Positions 22,348 to 29,721 of a stretch of 32,702 bases of DNA are shown here, piece after piece. Numbering within the stretch: position 1 is the first letter of the stretch; each line of letters opens with the position of its first letter. Location of the stretch: assembly GCA_963837265.1 (NCBI GenBank), contig CAWIMQ010000010.1, positions 1-32,702 of the forward strand, written 5' to 3'. Below the pieces are notes generated by a model, which did no database searches, had not been told where the DNA came from, and worked only from the letters and a program-made list of their open reading frames with translations. Made by a program: the position numbers and the translations under genes. This DNA is from DATBLE01 sp963837265. GTDB taxonomy: Bacteria; Actinomycetota; Thermoleophilia; Gaiellales; Gaiellaceae.

Positions 22348-23747
22348 CTGAGGCGCTCCGGGACGCAGTCGAAGCCGAGCGCCTGCTCGAGCGCGTACCC
22401 GGCCCGAAACAGCGTGTTCTCCGACAGCTGGGGGCCGACGAGCTGGAGCCCGACGGGCAGGCCCTCGGACAGTCCGCACGGGATCGAGAGCCCGGGCAGG
22501 CCGGCGACGCACGACGGGATCGTCAGCAGGTCGGAGGCGTACATCGCGAGCGGATCGTCTGCGCGCGCCCCGATGGGGAACGCCACCGTCGGCGAGGTCG
22601 CCGAGACGATCAGGTCGAAGCGCTCGAACAGGGCGGCGTGCTCGCGGATGATCACCGTCCGCACCTGCTGCGCCTTGCCGTAGAACGCCTCGTAGTACCC
22701 GGCGGAGAGCGCGTAGGTGCCGAGCATGATCCGGCGCTTCGGCTCGTCGCCGAACCCCTCGTCGCGCGTGCGCTCGTAGACCTCGGTCAGGTCGTCGCCG
22801 GCGGCCCGGTACCCGTAACGGACGCCGTCGTAGCGGGCGAGATTCGAGGACGCCTCGGCGGGAGCGATCAGGTAGTAGCAGGGAAGCCCGTACTCGACCG
22901 AGTGCGGCAAGGAGCACTCGCCCACCCCTGCGCCGAGCTCCGCGCACAGCTCGAGCGCCCGGGCGACGGCGTCGGCGACGCCGGGCTCGATCCCGGGCAG
23001 GTCGCGCATCTCCGCCGGCACTCCGATCCGGAGGCCACGCAGGTCGACTGCAGCGGGCACCTCGGTGGCGGGAACGTCGACGGTGGTCGAGTCGCACGGG
23101 TCACGACCTGCGATGACCGAGTACAGCAGGGCACAGTCGCGGACCGTCTTCGCGACCGGGCCGACCTGGTCGAGCGACGAGGCGAACGCGACGATCCCGT
23201 AGCGGCTGACCGTGCCGTACGTCGGGCGGAGCCCGACGTTGCCGCAGAGCGCCGCGGGCTGCTTGATCGAGCCGCCCGTGTCGGATCCGAGCGCCCACGG
23301 GGCGAGGCCGGCGGCGACCGCGGCCGCAGAGCCGCCGCCCGAGCCGCCGGGGACGCGGCTCGGATCCCACGGGTTGCGGCTCGGGCCGTAGGCGGAGTTC
23401 TCGGTGGACGAGCCCATGGCGAACTCGTCGGTGTTCGTCTTGCCGAGCAGGCGCAACCCGTCGGCCTTGCAGCGTGCGGCGACCGTCGAGTCGTACACGG
23501 GCACGTAGCCGGCGAGGATCCTCGAGCCGGCCGTGGTCTCGGTCCCAATCGTTCCGATCACGTCCTTGAGCGCGATCGGGATCCCGTCTCCGCCCGGATC
23601 GTCGCACGTGCGCAGGAAGCAGTGCAGCTCGGGGTCACGCTCGTCGATCGCCGCCCGGTAGGCGGCGAAGAGCTCGGCGCCCGACACCTCCCTCCGCTCG
23701 ACCAGGCGCCGCGCCTCCTCGGCGGTCAGGCGCAGCGTGTCGATCAC
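22344..23747 (-). CDS. gatA: aspartyl/glutamyl-tRNA amidotransferase subunit A
   Basis: Amidase subunit that releases ammonia from glutamine for GatB. The 467-residue protein belongs to the amidase-signature family: catalytic Lys near 61 (PIALKDVIG), the Gly/Ser-rich loop PGGSGGGSAAAVAAG with the cis-Ser near 136, and the nucleophile Ser near 160 (SDTGGSIKQPA). GTG 23747 has GGAGG abutting it, so the true start may be slightly downstream, but the family N-terminus fits. Its stop overlaps the gatB start. Unusually, 196 nt separate it from gatC, although the other gat genes overlap. Confidence 0.96.
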   Translation of the reverse strand: MIDTLRLTAEEARRLVERREVSGAELFAAYRAAIDERDPELHCFLRTCDDPGGDGIPIALKDVIGTIGTETTAGSRILAGYVPVYDSTVAARCKADGLRLLGKTNTDEFAMGSSTENSAYGPSRNPWDPSRVPGGSGGGSAAAVAAGLAPWALGSDTGGSIKQPAALCGNVGLRPTYGTVSRYGIVAFASSLDQVGPVAKTVRDCALLYSVIAGRDPCDSTTVDVPATEVPAAVDLRGLRIGVPAEMRDLPGIEPGVADAVARALELCAELGAGVGECSLPHSVEYGLPCYYLIAPAEASSNLARYDGVRYGYRAAGDDLTEVYERTRDEGFGDEPKRRIMLGTYALSAGYYEAFYGKAQQVRTVIIREHAALFERFDLIVSATSPTVAFPIGARADDPLAMYASDLLTIPSCVAGLPGLSIPCGLSEGLPVGLQLVGPQLSENTLFRAGYALEQALGFDCVPERLR

Positions 23748-23943
23748 CTCCGCGCCGCTCCGGTTCGCTCCGCCGGACGTATCCGCGCCCCCGGATCGGT
23801 CCGCTCCGCGCGATGGGTCCGCGCTCCGGGGTGGGGACGCGAGCCCCCCTTGCAGACAGCATGCCCGGCAAACACGCGCGTGTCTGTGGCGGAAGAGCGC
23901 CGGGGCCCGCGCGGCCGCAACGCCGACCCGTGGTCGGGCCGCC
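23748..23943. other. gatC-gatA spacer, no gene recognised
   Basis: The 196-bp gap inside the gat operon has no credible ORF. On the minus strand its gatA-proximal half holds an imperfect ~35-bp tandem repeat (two copies sharing GGCGGAGCG and ACCG, about 23748-23818). Its middle carries the palindrome ACACGCGCGTGT inside CAGACA/TGTCTG arms. Confidence 0.45.
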
Positions 23944-24225
23944 TCATACCGGCGGCACCCCGAAGAAGCCGCCTTCCGGGTCGGGCGCGTTCGCGAGCGC
24001 CGCCTCCCGGGAGAGGGACGGATTCGGCTCGTCCTCGGCGAGAACGTTGACGAGATCGAGCGGGTGCGAGGTCGGCGGGACGCCCTCGAGGTCGAGTTCG
24101 GACACTTTCCCCACCGCCTCCAGGATCGCGCTCAGCTGGACACGGAAGCGCTCGACCTCCTCGTCCGTCAGCGCGAGGCGCGCGAGCCGCGCGACGTGCA
24201 GCACCTGTTCTCTGCTGATCTCCAC
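23944..24225 (-). CDS. gatC: aspartyl/glutamyl-tRNA amidotransferase subunit C
   Basis: Small subunit that wraps around GatA and stabilises the GatCAB complex. The 93-residue product has the expected pattern: EISREQVLHVARLARLALT, FRVQLSAILEAVGKVSELD, PTSHPLDLVNVLAEDEP and a C-terminal APDPEGGFFGVPPV that matches the usual GatC ending. GTG 24225 is chosen because GGGAGGA lies 9 nt upstream (24241-24235) and the protein begins as in the family; a TTG at 24243 would lie within that site. The csp terminator hairpin ends only about 10 nt before the ribosome-binding site. Confidence 0.93.
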   Translation of the reverse strand: MEISREQVLHVARLARLALTDEEVERFRVQLSAILEAVGKVSELDLEGVPPTSHPLDLVNVLAEDEPNPSLSREAALANAPDPEGGFFGVPPV

Positions 24226-24241
24226 GAATCGACATCCTCCC

Positions 24242-24270
24242 AAAACGAAGGGGCCCCCTTTCGGGGGCCC
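24242..24270 (-). terminator. hairpin terminator between csp and gatC
   Basis: On the minus strand GGGCCCCC (24270-24263) pairs with GGGGGCCC (24258-24251) around GAAA, an 8-bp GC stem, followed by CTTCG and TTTT. The T-run is offset by about five bases, so termination may be partial. No room remains for a separate gatC promoter between it and gatC. Confidence 0.75.
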
Positions 24271-24296
24271 TGTTCCTCGGTTCCGAAAGGGAAGCT

Positions 24297-24497
24297 CTAG
24301 AGCGCAACGACGTTCGCCGCCTGCAGGCCCTTCTGGCCCTGCACGACCTCGAACTCGACCTTCTGACCCTCGGTCAGCGTCTTGTAGCCCTCGGACTGGA
24401 TCGCACTGAAGTGGACGAAGACGTCCTCGCCCTCACTCCGCTCGATGAATCCGTAGCCCTTCTCGTTCGAAAACCACTTAACGGTGCCCTCTGCCAA
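24297..24497 (-). CDS. cold-shock domain protein
   Basis: Single-domain nucleic-acid-binding protein of 66 residues that acts as an RNA chaperone. It contains GTVKWFSNEKGYGFIE with RNP1 (KGYGFIE, 13-19) and DVFVHFSAI with RNP2 (VFVHF, 26-30), and ends KGLQAANVVAL as in actinobacterial Csp proteins. TTG 24497 is chosen because AAGGAGG (24509-24503) sits about 5 nt upstream; GTG at 24500 is possible but too close. A promoter (24572-24600) gives a leader of about 68 nt, and a hairpin terminator follows the gene. Whether cold induces it cannot be told. Confidence 0.94.
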   Translation of the reverse strand: MAEGTVKWFSNEKGYGFIERSEGEDVFVHFSAIQSEGYKTLTEGQKVEFEVVQGQKGLQAANVVAL

Positions 24498-24571
24498 CAC
24501 ATCCTCCTTCACTGCAAAAGCGAACGACGGCCCGGGCACCGAGCCGCCGACCTCGGGTTGAAGCCGCGGGA

Positions 24572-24600
24572 ACGTTAGCGTCACCCTCCGGGGAACGCAA
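24572..24600 (-). promoter_or_regulatory. csp promoter overlapping the folD 3' end
   Basis: On the minus strand TTGCGT (24600-24595) and TAACGT (24577-24572) are 17 bp apart. The -35 and spacer lie in the last codons and stop of folD. The expected start near 24565 gives a GC-rich leader of about 68 nt before the csp TTG. Confidence 0.55.
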
Positions 24601-25435
24601 GCGCACCGATGCGGTATTTCGCAGCCTTGACCGTGTTCCGTAACAGCATCGCGATCGTCATCGGCCCGACGCCGCCCGGCACCGGCGTGATCAGCGCAGC
24701 GCGCTCGGCCGCGTCCGGGTCCACATCGCCGCGGAGCCCCGCCTCGGTGCGGTTCATGCCGACGTCGATCACCGCCGAGCCGGGCTTGACCATGTCCGCG
24801 GACACGACCCCGGCCTTGCCCACGGCGGCGACCAGGACGTCCGCCTCGCCGACATGGCGCGCGAGGTCGGCGGTCCGGGAGTGGCAGATGGTCACGGTTG
24901 CGTTCGCCCGCAGGAGCAGGAGCGCCGCCGGCTTGCCGACGATCGTGCTGCGGCCGATCACGACCGCCCGCTTGCCCTCGAGCGCGACGTCGTACTCGGC
25001 GAGCAGCGCCATGATCCCGACCGGCGTCGCCGGCACGAAGGTGGGCTGGTCGAGGTACAGCTGACCCGCGCTCGCGGGATGGAAGCCGTCCACGTCCTTG
25101 CGCGGCGAGACGGCGCGCAGCACGCGGCTCTCGTCGATGTGGCCGGGAAGCGGAAGCTGGACGAGGATGCCGTCGACCGCGTCGTCCGCGTTCAGCTCTG
25201 CGACCAGCGCCAGCAGCTCCTCTAGGGTGGTCTCGGCGGAGAGGTGATGATCGTGCGGCTCGATCCCCGCCTCCCGTGCTGCCTCGTGCTTCTTGCCGAT
25301 GTAGATCTGCGAGGCCGGATCCTCGCCGACCAGCACCGTCGCGAGGCCGAGCCGGCCGATCCCGGCGACCTCGGCAGCCACCTCCTGCCGGATCCGCGCC
25401 GCGAGCGCGGCCCCGTCCATCCTCGTCGCAGCCAC
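24581..25435 (-). CDS. folD: bifunctional methylenetetrahydrofolate dehydrogenase/cyclohydrolase
   Basis: Interconverts methylene-, methenyl- and formyl-tetrahydrofolate with NADP. The 284-residue protein has the catalytic pattern SQIYIGKK (Tyr 45, Lys 49), VQLPLPGH, KDVDGFHP near 113-120, TPVGIM, the dinucleotide loop GRSTIVGKP, and the C-terminal PVPGGVGPMTIAMLLRNT. Length is typical. The GTG start is supported by TACGCT exactly 6 nt upstream (25447-25442), indicating a leaderless message. Its 3' end houses the csp promoter. It diverges from the DUF6458 gene across 100 bp in which I see no convincing second promoter. Confidence 0.96.
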   Translation of the reverse strand: MAATRMDGAALAARIRQEVAAEVAGIGRLGLATVLVGEDPASQIYIGKKHEAAREAGIEPHDHHLSAETTLEELLALVAELNADDAVDGILVQLPLPGHIDESRVLRAVSPRKDVDGFHPASAGQLYLDQPTFVPATPVGIMALLAEYDVALEGKRAVVIGRSTIVGKPAALLLLRANATVTICHSRTADLARHVGEADVLVAAVGKAGVVSADMVKPGSAVIDVGMNRTEAGLRGDVDPDAAERAALITPVPGGVGPMTIAMLLRNTVKAAKYRIGALAFPGG

Positions 25436-25535
25436 GAGGCAAGCGTAACCTCGTCCCGAGCCCGTGCGTTGATCTTCCTGGATGCCCTGAGATCACGACC
25501 TTCACGCGAAAGCCGTCGCGACCGAGGAGGAGAGC

Positions 25536-25829
25536 ATGGGAATCGGAGTGAGCCTGATCCTGATCGCAGTGGGCGCGATCCTCACCTGGGCGGTCGACGC
25601 GCACGTCTCCGGCCTGAACGTGACCGCGATCGGAGTGATCCTGATGGTCGTCGGCCTGGTCGGCTTCCTGCTGTCGCTCGCGTTCTGGTCCAGCTGGTGG
25701 GGCCCCGGCTACTTCGGCCGGGCCGCGGCGCCCGCCGGCCCGGGCTACCGCCGTCGGCGGATCGCGCGGCAACGCACGTACGCCGGCGAGCCGCCCGCCG
25801 ACGAGGAGATCGTCGAGGAGCGCTACTGA
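25536..25829 (+). CDS. DUF6458 family membrane protein
   Basis: A 97-residue protein with two hydrophobic helices (GVSLILIAVGAILTWAV at 4-20 and VTAIGVILMVVGLVGFLLSLAFW at about 29-51), then a Trp/Gly patch and a charged tail (RRRRIARQR, ending DEEIVEERY). The opening MGIGVSLILIAVGAILTWAV and GLNVTAIGVILMVVG match the actinobacterial DUF6458 proteins, which are of unknown function. GAGGAGGAGAGC before the ATG is a strong ribosome-binding site and fixes the start. It is probably monocistronic. Confidence 0.85.
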   Translation: MGIGVSLILIAVGAILTWAVDAHVSGLNVTAIGVILMVVGLVGFLLSLAFWSSWWGPGYFGRAAAPAGPGYRRRRIARQRTYAGEPPADEEIVEERY

Positions 25830-25874
25830 GGAAGCAGCAGGCGCGGAGCGGATTCGTCGGCGCCGCCGTCCTCC

Positions 25875-26846
25875 TCAGAGCGAGACGACGAGCTTCCCCT
25901 GCGCGTGTCCGTCGCCCATGGCGCGAAGCGCAGCTCCGATCTCGGCCAGCTCGAAACGCCGCTCGACGACCGCCCGGATCCTGCCCGCCGCGAGCAGCAC
26001 CCGCAGCTCCTCCAGGTCGGCGCGGTTCGGGCTGCAGACGAAGAAGACCACGTTGCGGCTGCTGCGCAGCGCCGCGAGGCGCATCGCGGCGATGTGGCCG
26101 AGCGGCCCGACGAGGCGAGCCATCGGCCCGCCGACCACGACGACCGTTGCTCGCGGCTTCAGCACGCGCCTGCAGGCGGGCCACGACCTGCTGCCGGCGA
26201 TGTCGAAGATCAGGTCGTAGCGCGCGTCGCCGCGCGTGAAGTCCTCCCGCGTGTAGTCGATCGCCCGGTCGGCGCCGAGCGAGCGCGCGAGAGCCACGTT
26301 CCGCGCGCTGCACACCGCGGTCACCTCTCCGCAGAGCACCTTCGCGATCTGCACTGCGAAGGTGCCGACGCCTCCCGAGGCGCCGTTGACGAGCACCTTC
26401 TGCCCCGGCTCCAGCCCACCGTGGTCGCGCAGCCCCTGCAGCGCGGTGAGCGCTGCGATCGGCACCGCGGCCGCTTCCTCGAAGGTCAGGTTGGCGGGCT
26501 TCTTCCCGATACCGCGGTCGTGCGGAACGCAGACGTACTCGGCGAACGCGCCGTGTCTGACGCCGAACACCTCGTCGCCGGCACGGAAGTCCGCGACATC
26601 GGCGCCCACGGCTTCCACTATTCCGGCAAAGTCACCGCCGAGCGAGCGATCCTTCGGCTTCACGATCCCGCCCATCAACGGTCGGACGACGAGCGGCTTC
26701 CCCGCGAGCGTGTACCAGTCCTTACGGTTGAGCGAGGTCGCGCGCGCCCGCACGAGCACGCCGTCGTCCGTCAGTTCCGGTCGCTCGACCTCCCGTACCT
26801 CCACGACCTTCTCGGAGCCGTATCTGTCGTGAACGGCCGCCTTCAT
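25875..26846 (-). CDS. zinc-independent MDR alcohol dehydrogenase/quinone oxidoreductase
   Basis: NAD(P)H-dependent oxidoreductase of the medium-chain superfamily, probably acting on a quinone, enal or other reactive electrophile. The 323-residue protein has the MDR N-domain (TSLNRKDWYTLAG, GGDFAGIVEAVG, GDEVFG), the cofactor fold NGASGGVGTFAVQIAK near 158-172 and GADRAIDYTREDF, and lacks the structural zinc Cys cluster. It ends GHAQGKLVVSL as in the family. The ATG has AAGGGAG 5 nt upstream. Divergent pairing with a TetR gene across three operator-like repeats suggests it is induced by a ligand of that repressor. Confidence 0.9.
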   Translation of the reverse strand: MKAAVHDRYGSEKVVEVREVERPELTDDGVLVRARATSLNRKDWYTLAGKPLVVRPLMGGIVKPKDRSLGGDFAGIVEAVGADVADFRAGDEVFGVRHGAFAEYVCVPHDRGIGKKPANLTFEEAAAVPIAALTALQGLRDHGGLEPGQKVLVNGASGGVGTFAVQIAKVLCGEVTAVCSARNVALARSLGADRAIDYTREDFTRGDARYDLIFDIAGSRSWPACRRVLKPRATVVVVGGPMARLVGPLGHIAAMRLAALRSSRNVVFFVCSPNRADLEELRVLLAAGRIRAVVERRFELAEIGAALRAMGDGHAQGKLVVSL

Positions 26847-26858
26847 CGCGTCTCCCTT

Positions 26859-26902
26859 CGTACACTGTAAGCTTACGCTGTAAGATAGCCGTACGACGTA
26901 AG
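26859..26902. promoter_or_regulatory. three operator-like sites between the MDR and TetR genes
   Basis: Three 13-bp sites match CKTAC-N3-GTAAG: CGTACACTGTAAG (26859-26871), CTTACGCTGTAAG (26872-26884) and CGTACGACGTAAG (26890-26902). The middle one is a perfect 5-3-5 inverted repeat. The first two abut. Site 1 overlaps the likely MDR promoter start region (TAAGCT at 26875-26870 on the minus strand), and site 3 overlaps the tetR -10 TAAGGT (26899-26904). This layout fits repression of both genes by the TetR protein. Confidence 0.65.
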
Positions 26903-26911
26903 GTGTGTCAA

Positions 26912-27568
26912 GTGGCCGCCGACGCCTCCACGCAGCCCCGCCTTCCCCTCACCCGCGACCGGATCCTCCGCGCCGCGCTCGAGCTCGCCGACGCCGACGG
27001 GGTCGAGTCGATCACGATGCGGAAGCTCGGCCGGGCCCTGAGCTTCGAGGCGATGTCGCTCTACAACCACGTCGCCAGCAAGGACGACGTCCTCGACGGC
27101 ATCCTCGACCTCGTCCTCGACGAGACCGAGCTGCCCGCGCCGACGGGTGCGTGGGACGCGGCGATCCGGAGCAGCGCGATCTCCGTCCACGACGCGCTGC
27201 GGCGTCACCAGTGGGCGTGTGCGCTGCTGATGTCGGCGGGCTCGATCCGCCCCGCGCGGCTGCGCTACATGGACGCGCTCCTCGGCCGCCTGCGCCGGGC
27301 CGGCTTCTCGGCTGAGACGACCTACACCGCCTACCACGTCCTCGACGCGCACATCTTCGGGTTCTCGCTCTGGCTGACGGTCCACACGTACACGCCGGCG
27401 CAGGTCGCCGCGATGACCGACCTGTTCGACCGGACGATCACCCCCGACGCCTACCCGTACCTGCACGAGCACGCGCAGCAGCACTTCGCCGAAGGCCCCC
27501 ACCGCGACGTGAACGCGTTCGAGTTCGGCCTCGACCTGATCCTCGACGGCCTCAGAAACGCGCGCTGA
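26912..27568 (+). CDS. TetR family transcriptional regulator
   Basis: DNA-binding repressor of 218 residues. The N-terminal domain LTRDRILRAALELADADGVESITMRKLGRALSFEAMSLYNHVASKDDVLDG carries the TetR helix-turn-helix (about 31-52), and the C-terminal region (SIRPARLRYMDALLGRLRRAGFS...) resembles the TetR_C_1 ligand domain. GTG 26912 is preferred to GTG 26903 because TAAGGT precedes it by 7 nt, as at other leaderless genes here; the alternative adds only three residues. It is divergent from the MDR oxidoreductase and probably regulates it and itself through the sites at 26859-26902. The ligand is unknown. Confidence 0.92.
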   Translation: MAADASTQPRLPLTRDRILRAALELADADGVESITMRKLGRALSFEAMSLYNHVASKDDVLDGILDLVLDETELPAPTGAWDAAIRSSAISVHDALRRHQWACALLMSAGSIRPARLRYMDALLGRLRRAGFSAETTYTAYHVLDAHIFGFSLWLTVHTYTPAQVAAMTDLFDRTITPDAYPYLHEHAQQHFAEGPHRDVNAFEFGLDLILDGLRNAR

Positions 27569-27758
27569 ACGCCGTCGCACCTCGCCCCCGCGGTGCGCTC
27601 GTGCTGGTCGGGAAGCGGGCCACCTGGTCTCGCTCCGGCGCGAAAGAGCAGGCGCCTCCCCCCTGGCCGGCACGGGGCATCGAGACCCTGCCGAGAGACG
27701 GCTCGGATATGCGTCGAGCTTCGGATCTGTGACGCAGCGACGCAAAGGGCGGGAATCA
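27569..27758. other. intergenic, nothing recognised
   Basis: The 190 bp between tetR and the tRNA show no credible ORF, promoter or strong terminator. Only a short direct repeat, GCGTCGCTGCGTC on the minus strand, lies near 27730-27743 downstream of the tRNA. Confidence 0.5.
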
Positions 27759-27829
27759 AGGCGCCGAGCGGATTCGAACCGCTGTACGAGGCTTTGCAGG
27801 CCTCTGCCTAACCTCTCGGCCACGGCGCC
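27759..27829 (-). tRNA. tRNA-Cys (GCA)
   Basis: The minus strand folds as a 71-nt cloverleaf. The acceptor stem GGCGCCG/CGGCGCC (27829-27823 and 27766-27760) has discriminator T at 27759, the U73 identity base of tRNA-Cys. The anticodon stem GAGGC/GCCTC encloses the loop CTGCAAA with anticodon GCA, and the T arm contains GGTTCGAATCC. CCA is not encoded. A possible -10 TACCAT lies upstream at 27845-27840. Confidence 0.96.
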
Positions 27830-27860
27830 GGGCCGGGACATGGTATCCGCCGCCCCCGGG

Positions 27861-27883
27861 AAGAACCCGCCGCGTGGCGGCGG
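27861..27883 (-). terminator. possible terminator of the glycoside-hydrolase-like gene
   Basis: On the minus strand CCGCC (27880-27876) pairs with GGCGG (27871-27867) around ACGC, followed by GTTCTTCC. The T-run is weak, so efficiency is uncertain. It lies between the gene's stop and the tRNA. Confidence 0.4.
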
Positions 27884-27885
27884 TC

Positions 27886-29466
27886 CTAGCCGGGAGCGGC
27901 GACGTAGAGGTGAGCGGCGAGCGGCGCGAAGTCGTCCTCGAACGAGTCGCCCGACGACGGGACGGTCCGTCCCTCCTCCAGGACTCCAAGCGACCGCCCG
28001 CCGAGCCCCCGAGCCTCGATCCTGGCCCGGATCGACCTGCGGGTCGGGTTGACCGCGATCACGTAGAGCGCGCCGTTCGCGGTCCGCGCCGCCGCGATCA
28101 CCGGCGGGGTCGCCGAGGAAGGCGAGTCGGGCCCGACGAGCCCCGCGCCGAACGCTTCCGCGTCCTTCGCCACCTGCGCGATCGCGGGCGTGACCGCTGG
28201 GTCCCACTCGGCGGGGAAGAAGCCGATCCCGCGCGCGCCCCCGGCAACCGACAGCCAGCTCTCGGCCCGCACCGTCTCCGGCGTCACGCGTAGAGCGGGG
28301 GAGCCGCACTTCCAGGTCTGGGCCTCGATCCACTGAAACGTCGGGCGGCCACCTGCGAGCCGCACCAGCTCCGCCTGCGACCGCGCCACGTCGGGCAGCC
28401 AGTCGGCACGGCAGAACTCCTGGAGCGGGTAGAGGTCGAAGCCGACCACGTCCGCCTTCGCGATCAGGCCGGGGTAGATCCCGCGCCCGCCGGCCAGCGG
28501 GGCCGTTCGCGAGTAGAAATGGTTGGTGACCGTGAGCACGCGGAGCCGCGCGGTCGCCGCCAGCGTCGGAAACTGCGGCAGGGTCGCGCCGGTCATCCCT
28601 TTCAGGTCCGCCTCGTCCGGGTAGTACCAGCCGATCACGCCCGGGCCGCCGATCCCGGCCTCGTCGGCAGCCGTGAGCGACAGGGCGCGGCCCGCGAGCG
28701 CGGCAGACTGGTCGGCGATGCCGCCGCACGGATTCTCGGCGTACAGCGAGATCCCGGCGGCGAGCGTGCTCCCGTAGCCGCTCGGGCACTGTGCCAGCAC
28801 GATCAGCGGGAAGAACGGCTGCCCGTCGAGCAGGACGGCGCCGCCGCCGATCGCCGCCGCCGGCGAGTCGGGCGGCGGCGCCGTCGTCAGATCGAGGGTT
28901 ACGCCCGGTCCCCAGACCCGGTAGACGGTCGAGAACCGCAACCCGGTCAGGCTCGCCCGCCCGCTCTCGACGGGCGCCCACATCGTCGGCCCGAGGTCGG
29001 GAAGACCGTAGGCGAGCCGCGGAGGCGGGCTCGCCCCGGCCCACTCGACCGTCGCGGAGAACGGCCCGACCGACACGGCCTGCAGCGGCCCCGGCGATGG
29101 TGGCGGGGGTGGTGGTGGCGGTGGCGGCGCCGTCGTGGTCGGCGGCGGAGCGGTCGTCGGAGGAGCGGTGGTGGTCGGCGGCGGGGCGGTGGTGGTCGGC
29201 GGCGGGGCGGTGGTGGTCGGCGGCGGGGCGGTGGTGGTCGGCGGCGGGGCGGTGGTGGTCGGCGGCGGGGCGGTGGTGGTCGGCGGCGGGGCGGTGGTGG
29301 TCGGCGCCGTGGTCGTGGTCGAGGGCTGCGTCGCGGTCGTCGGGGCGCCCTTCTTGCCGCCGCCCGGAACGAGGATCGCGACCAGGATTCCGGCGAGCAG
29401 GAGCAGCCCGCCGGCGAAGGCCGCGAGAAAGATCAGCGCAGGCCGATCTCGGAGAAGACGCCGCAT
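27886..29466 (-). CDS. membrane-anchored glycoside-hydrolase-like surface protein
   Basis: A 526-residue protein with an uncleaved N-terminal membrane helix (LIFLAAFAGGLLLLAGILVAIL, about 11-32). A Pro/Thr linker of about 80 residues follows, made of repeated TTTAPPP and a run of ten Pro, then a fibronectin-III-like domain (about 122-195, SVGPFSATVEWAG...) and a C-terminal domain of about 310 residues. The latter reads like a TIM-barrel glycoside hydrolase: VIGWYYPDEADL could hold the acid/base and FQWIEAQTWKCG the nucleophile Glu, with GFDLYPLQE between. The enzyme class is inferred from pattern only. TAGCCT lies 9 nt before the ATG. The DNA of the linker is a 21-bp tandem repeat. Confidence 0.85.
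   Translation of the reverse strand: MRRLLRDRPALIFLAAFAGGLLLLAGILVAILVPGGGKKGAPTTATQPSTTTTAPTTTAPPPTTTAPPPTTTAPPPTTTAPPPTTTAPPPTTTAPPPTTTAPPTTAPPPTTTAPPPPPPPPPPSPGPLQAVSVGPFSATVEWAGASPPPRLAYGLPDLGPTMWAPVESGRASLTGLRFSTVYRVWGPGVTLDLTTAPPPDSPAAAIGGGAVLLDGQPFFPLIVLAQCPSGYGSTLAAGISLYAENPCGGIADQSAALAGRALSLTAADEAGIGGPGVIGWYYPDEADLKGMTGATLPQFPTLAATARLRVLTVTNHFYSRTAPLAGGRGIYPGLIAKADVVGFDLYPLQEFCRADWLPDVARSQAELVRLAGGRPTFQWIEAQTWKCGSPALRVTPETVRAESWLSVAGGARGIGFFPAEWDPAVTPAIAQVAKDAEAFGAGLVGPDSPSSATPPVIAAARTANGALYVIAVNPTRRSIRARIEARGLGGRSLGVLEEGRTVPSSGDSFEDDFAPLAAHLYVAAPG
29166..29306. repeat. 21-bp tandem repeat encoding TTTAPPP units
   Basis: About six nearly identical 21-bp units (plus-strand core GGTGGTGGTCGGCGGCGGGGC) encode the Pro/Thr linker of the glycoside-hydrolase-like protein. 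Because 21 is a multiple of three, copy-number change would alter linker length without shifting the frame. Confidence 0.85.
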
Positions 29467-29488
29467 CCCCGTCGAAGGCTAACGGGCG

Positions 29489-29509
29489 CTCCCGCGGCGG
29501 ACGCGGGAG
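29489..29509. repeat. 8-bp hairpin CTCCCGCG/CGCGGGAG
   Basis: A perfect 8-bp inverted repeat with a 5-nt loop in the divergent region between the glycoside-hydrolase-like gene and the Ig-repeat gene. It lies upstream of any likely leader of the latter and could be an operator or part of its transcript. Confidence 0.4.
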
Positions 29510-29596
29510 GACCTCCACGGACCACGTCGGGTCTCGCCCGGCCTCATCGCAGGCTCGCAGAATCGTGAAGATTTCTTTACCTCTCGGCCGATTGAA

Positions 29597-29718
29597 CCGG
29601 CGGCCACTGGGTACGAGTGGGGTGACACGCATCGGGTAGCCGCCCCCCAGATGGCCGCCCGGGACAGGATTCCCCCGGCGCCTCAGCGTGGCGGCCACCC
29701 GGATCACAGACAAAGGAG
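29597..29718 (+). promoter_or_regulatory. structured 5' leader with mutually exclusive stems
   Basis: GGCGGCCA occurs at 29599-29606 and again at 29690-29697, and its complement TGGCCGCC lies between them at 29652-29659. The middle segment can therefore pair with either flank. The first pairing is extended by CC/GG and TGGG/CCCA, making a long hairpin with GGGGTGACACGCATCGGGTA at its apex. The second closes over CCGGG/CCCGG. The ribosome-binding site AAGGAG (29713-29718) follows. The design resembles a riboswitch or thermosensor, but I do not recognise a known class. Confidence 0.45.
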
Positions 29719-29721
29719 TTG

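Noticed and set aside
22348..23097. N-terminal extension of gatB
   Set aside because: It overlaps gatA in another frame and has Arg/Ala-rich nonsense; gatB homologues begin at the GTG that overlaps the gatA stop.
23744..24307. 187-residue minus-strand ORF across gatC
   Set aside because: It is out of frame with gatC and runs through the spacer repeats and the csp terminator.
29580..29720. Cyclic-di-GMP or c-di-AMP riboswitch call
   Set aside because: Conserved cores of the known classes are missing; only a general alternative-stem arrangement can be supported.
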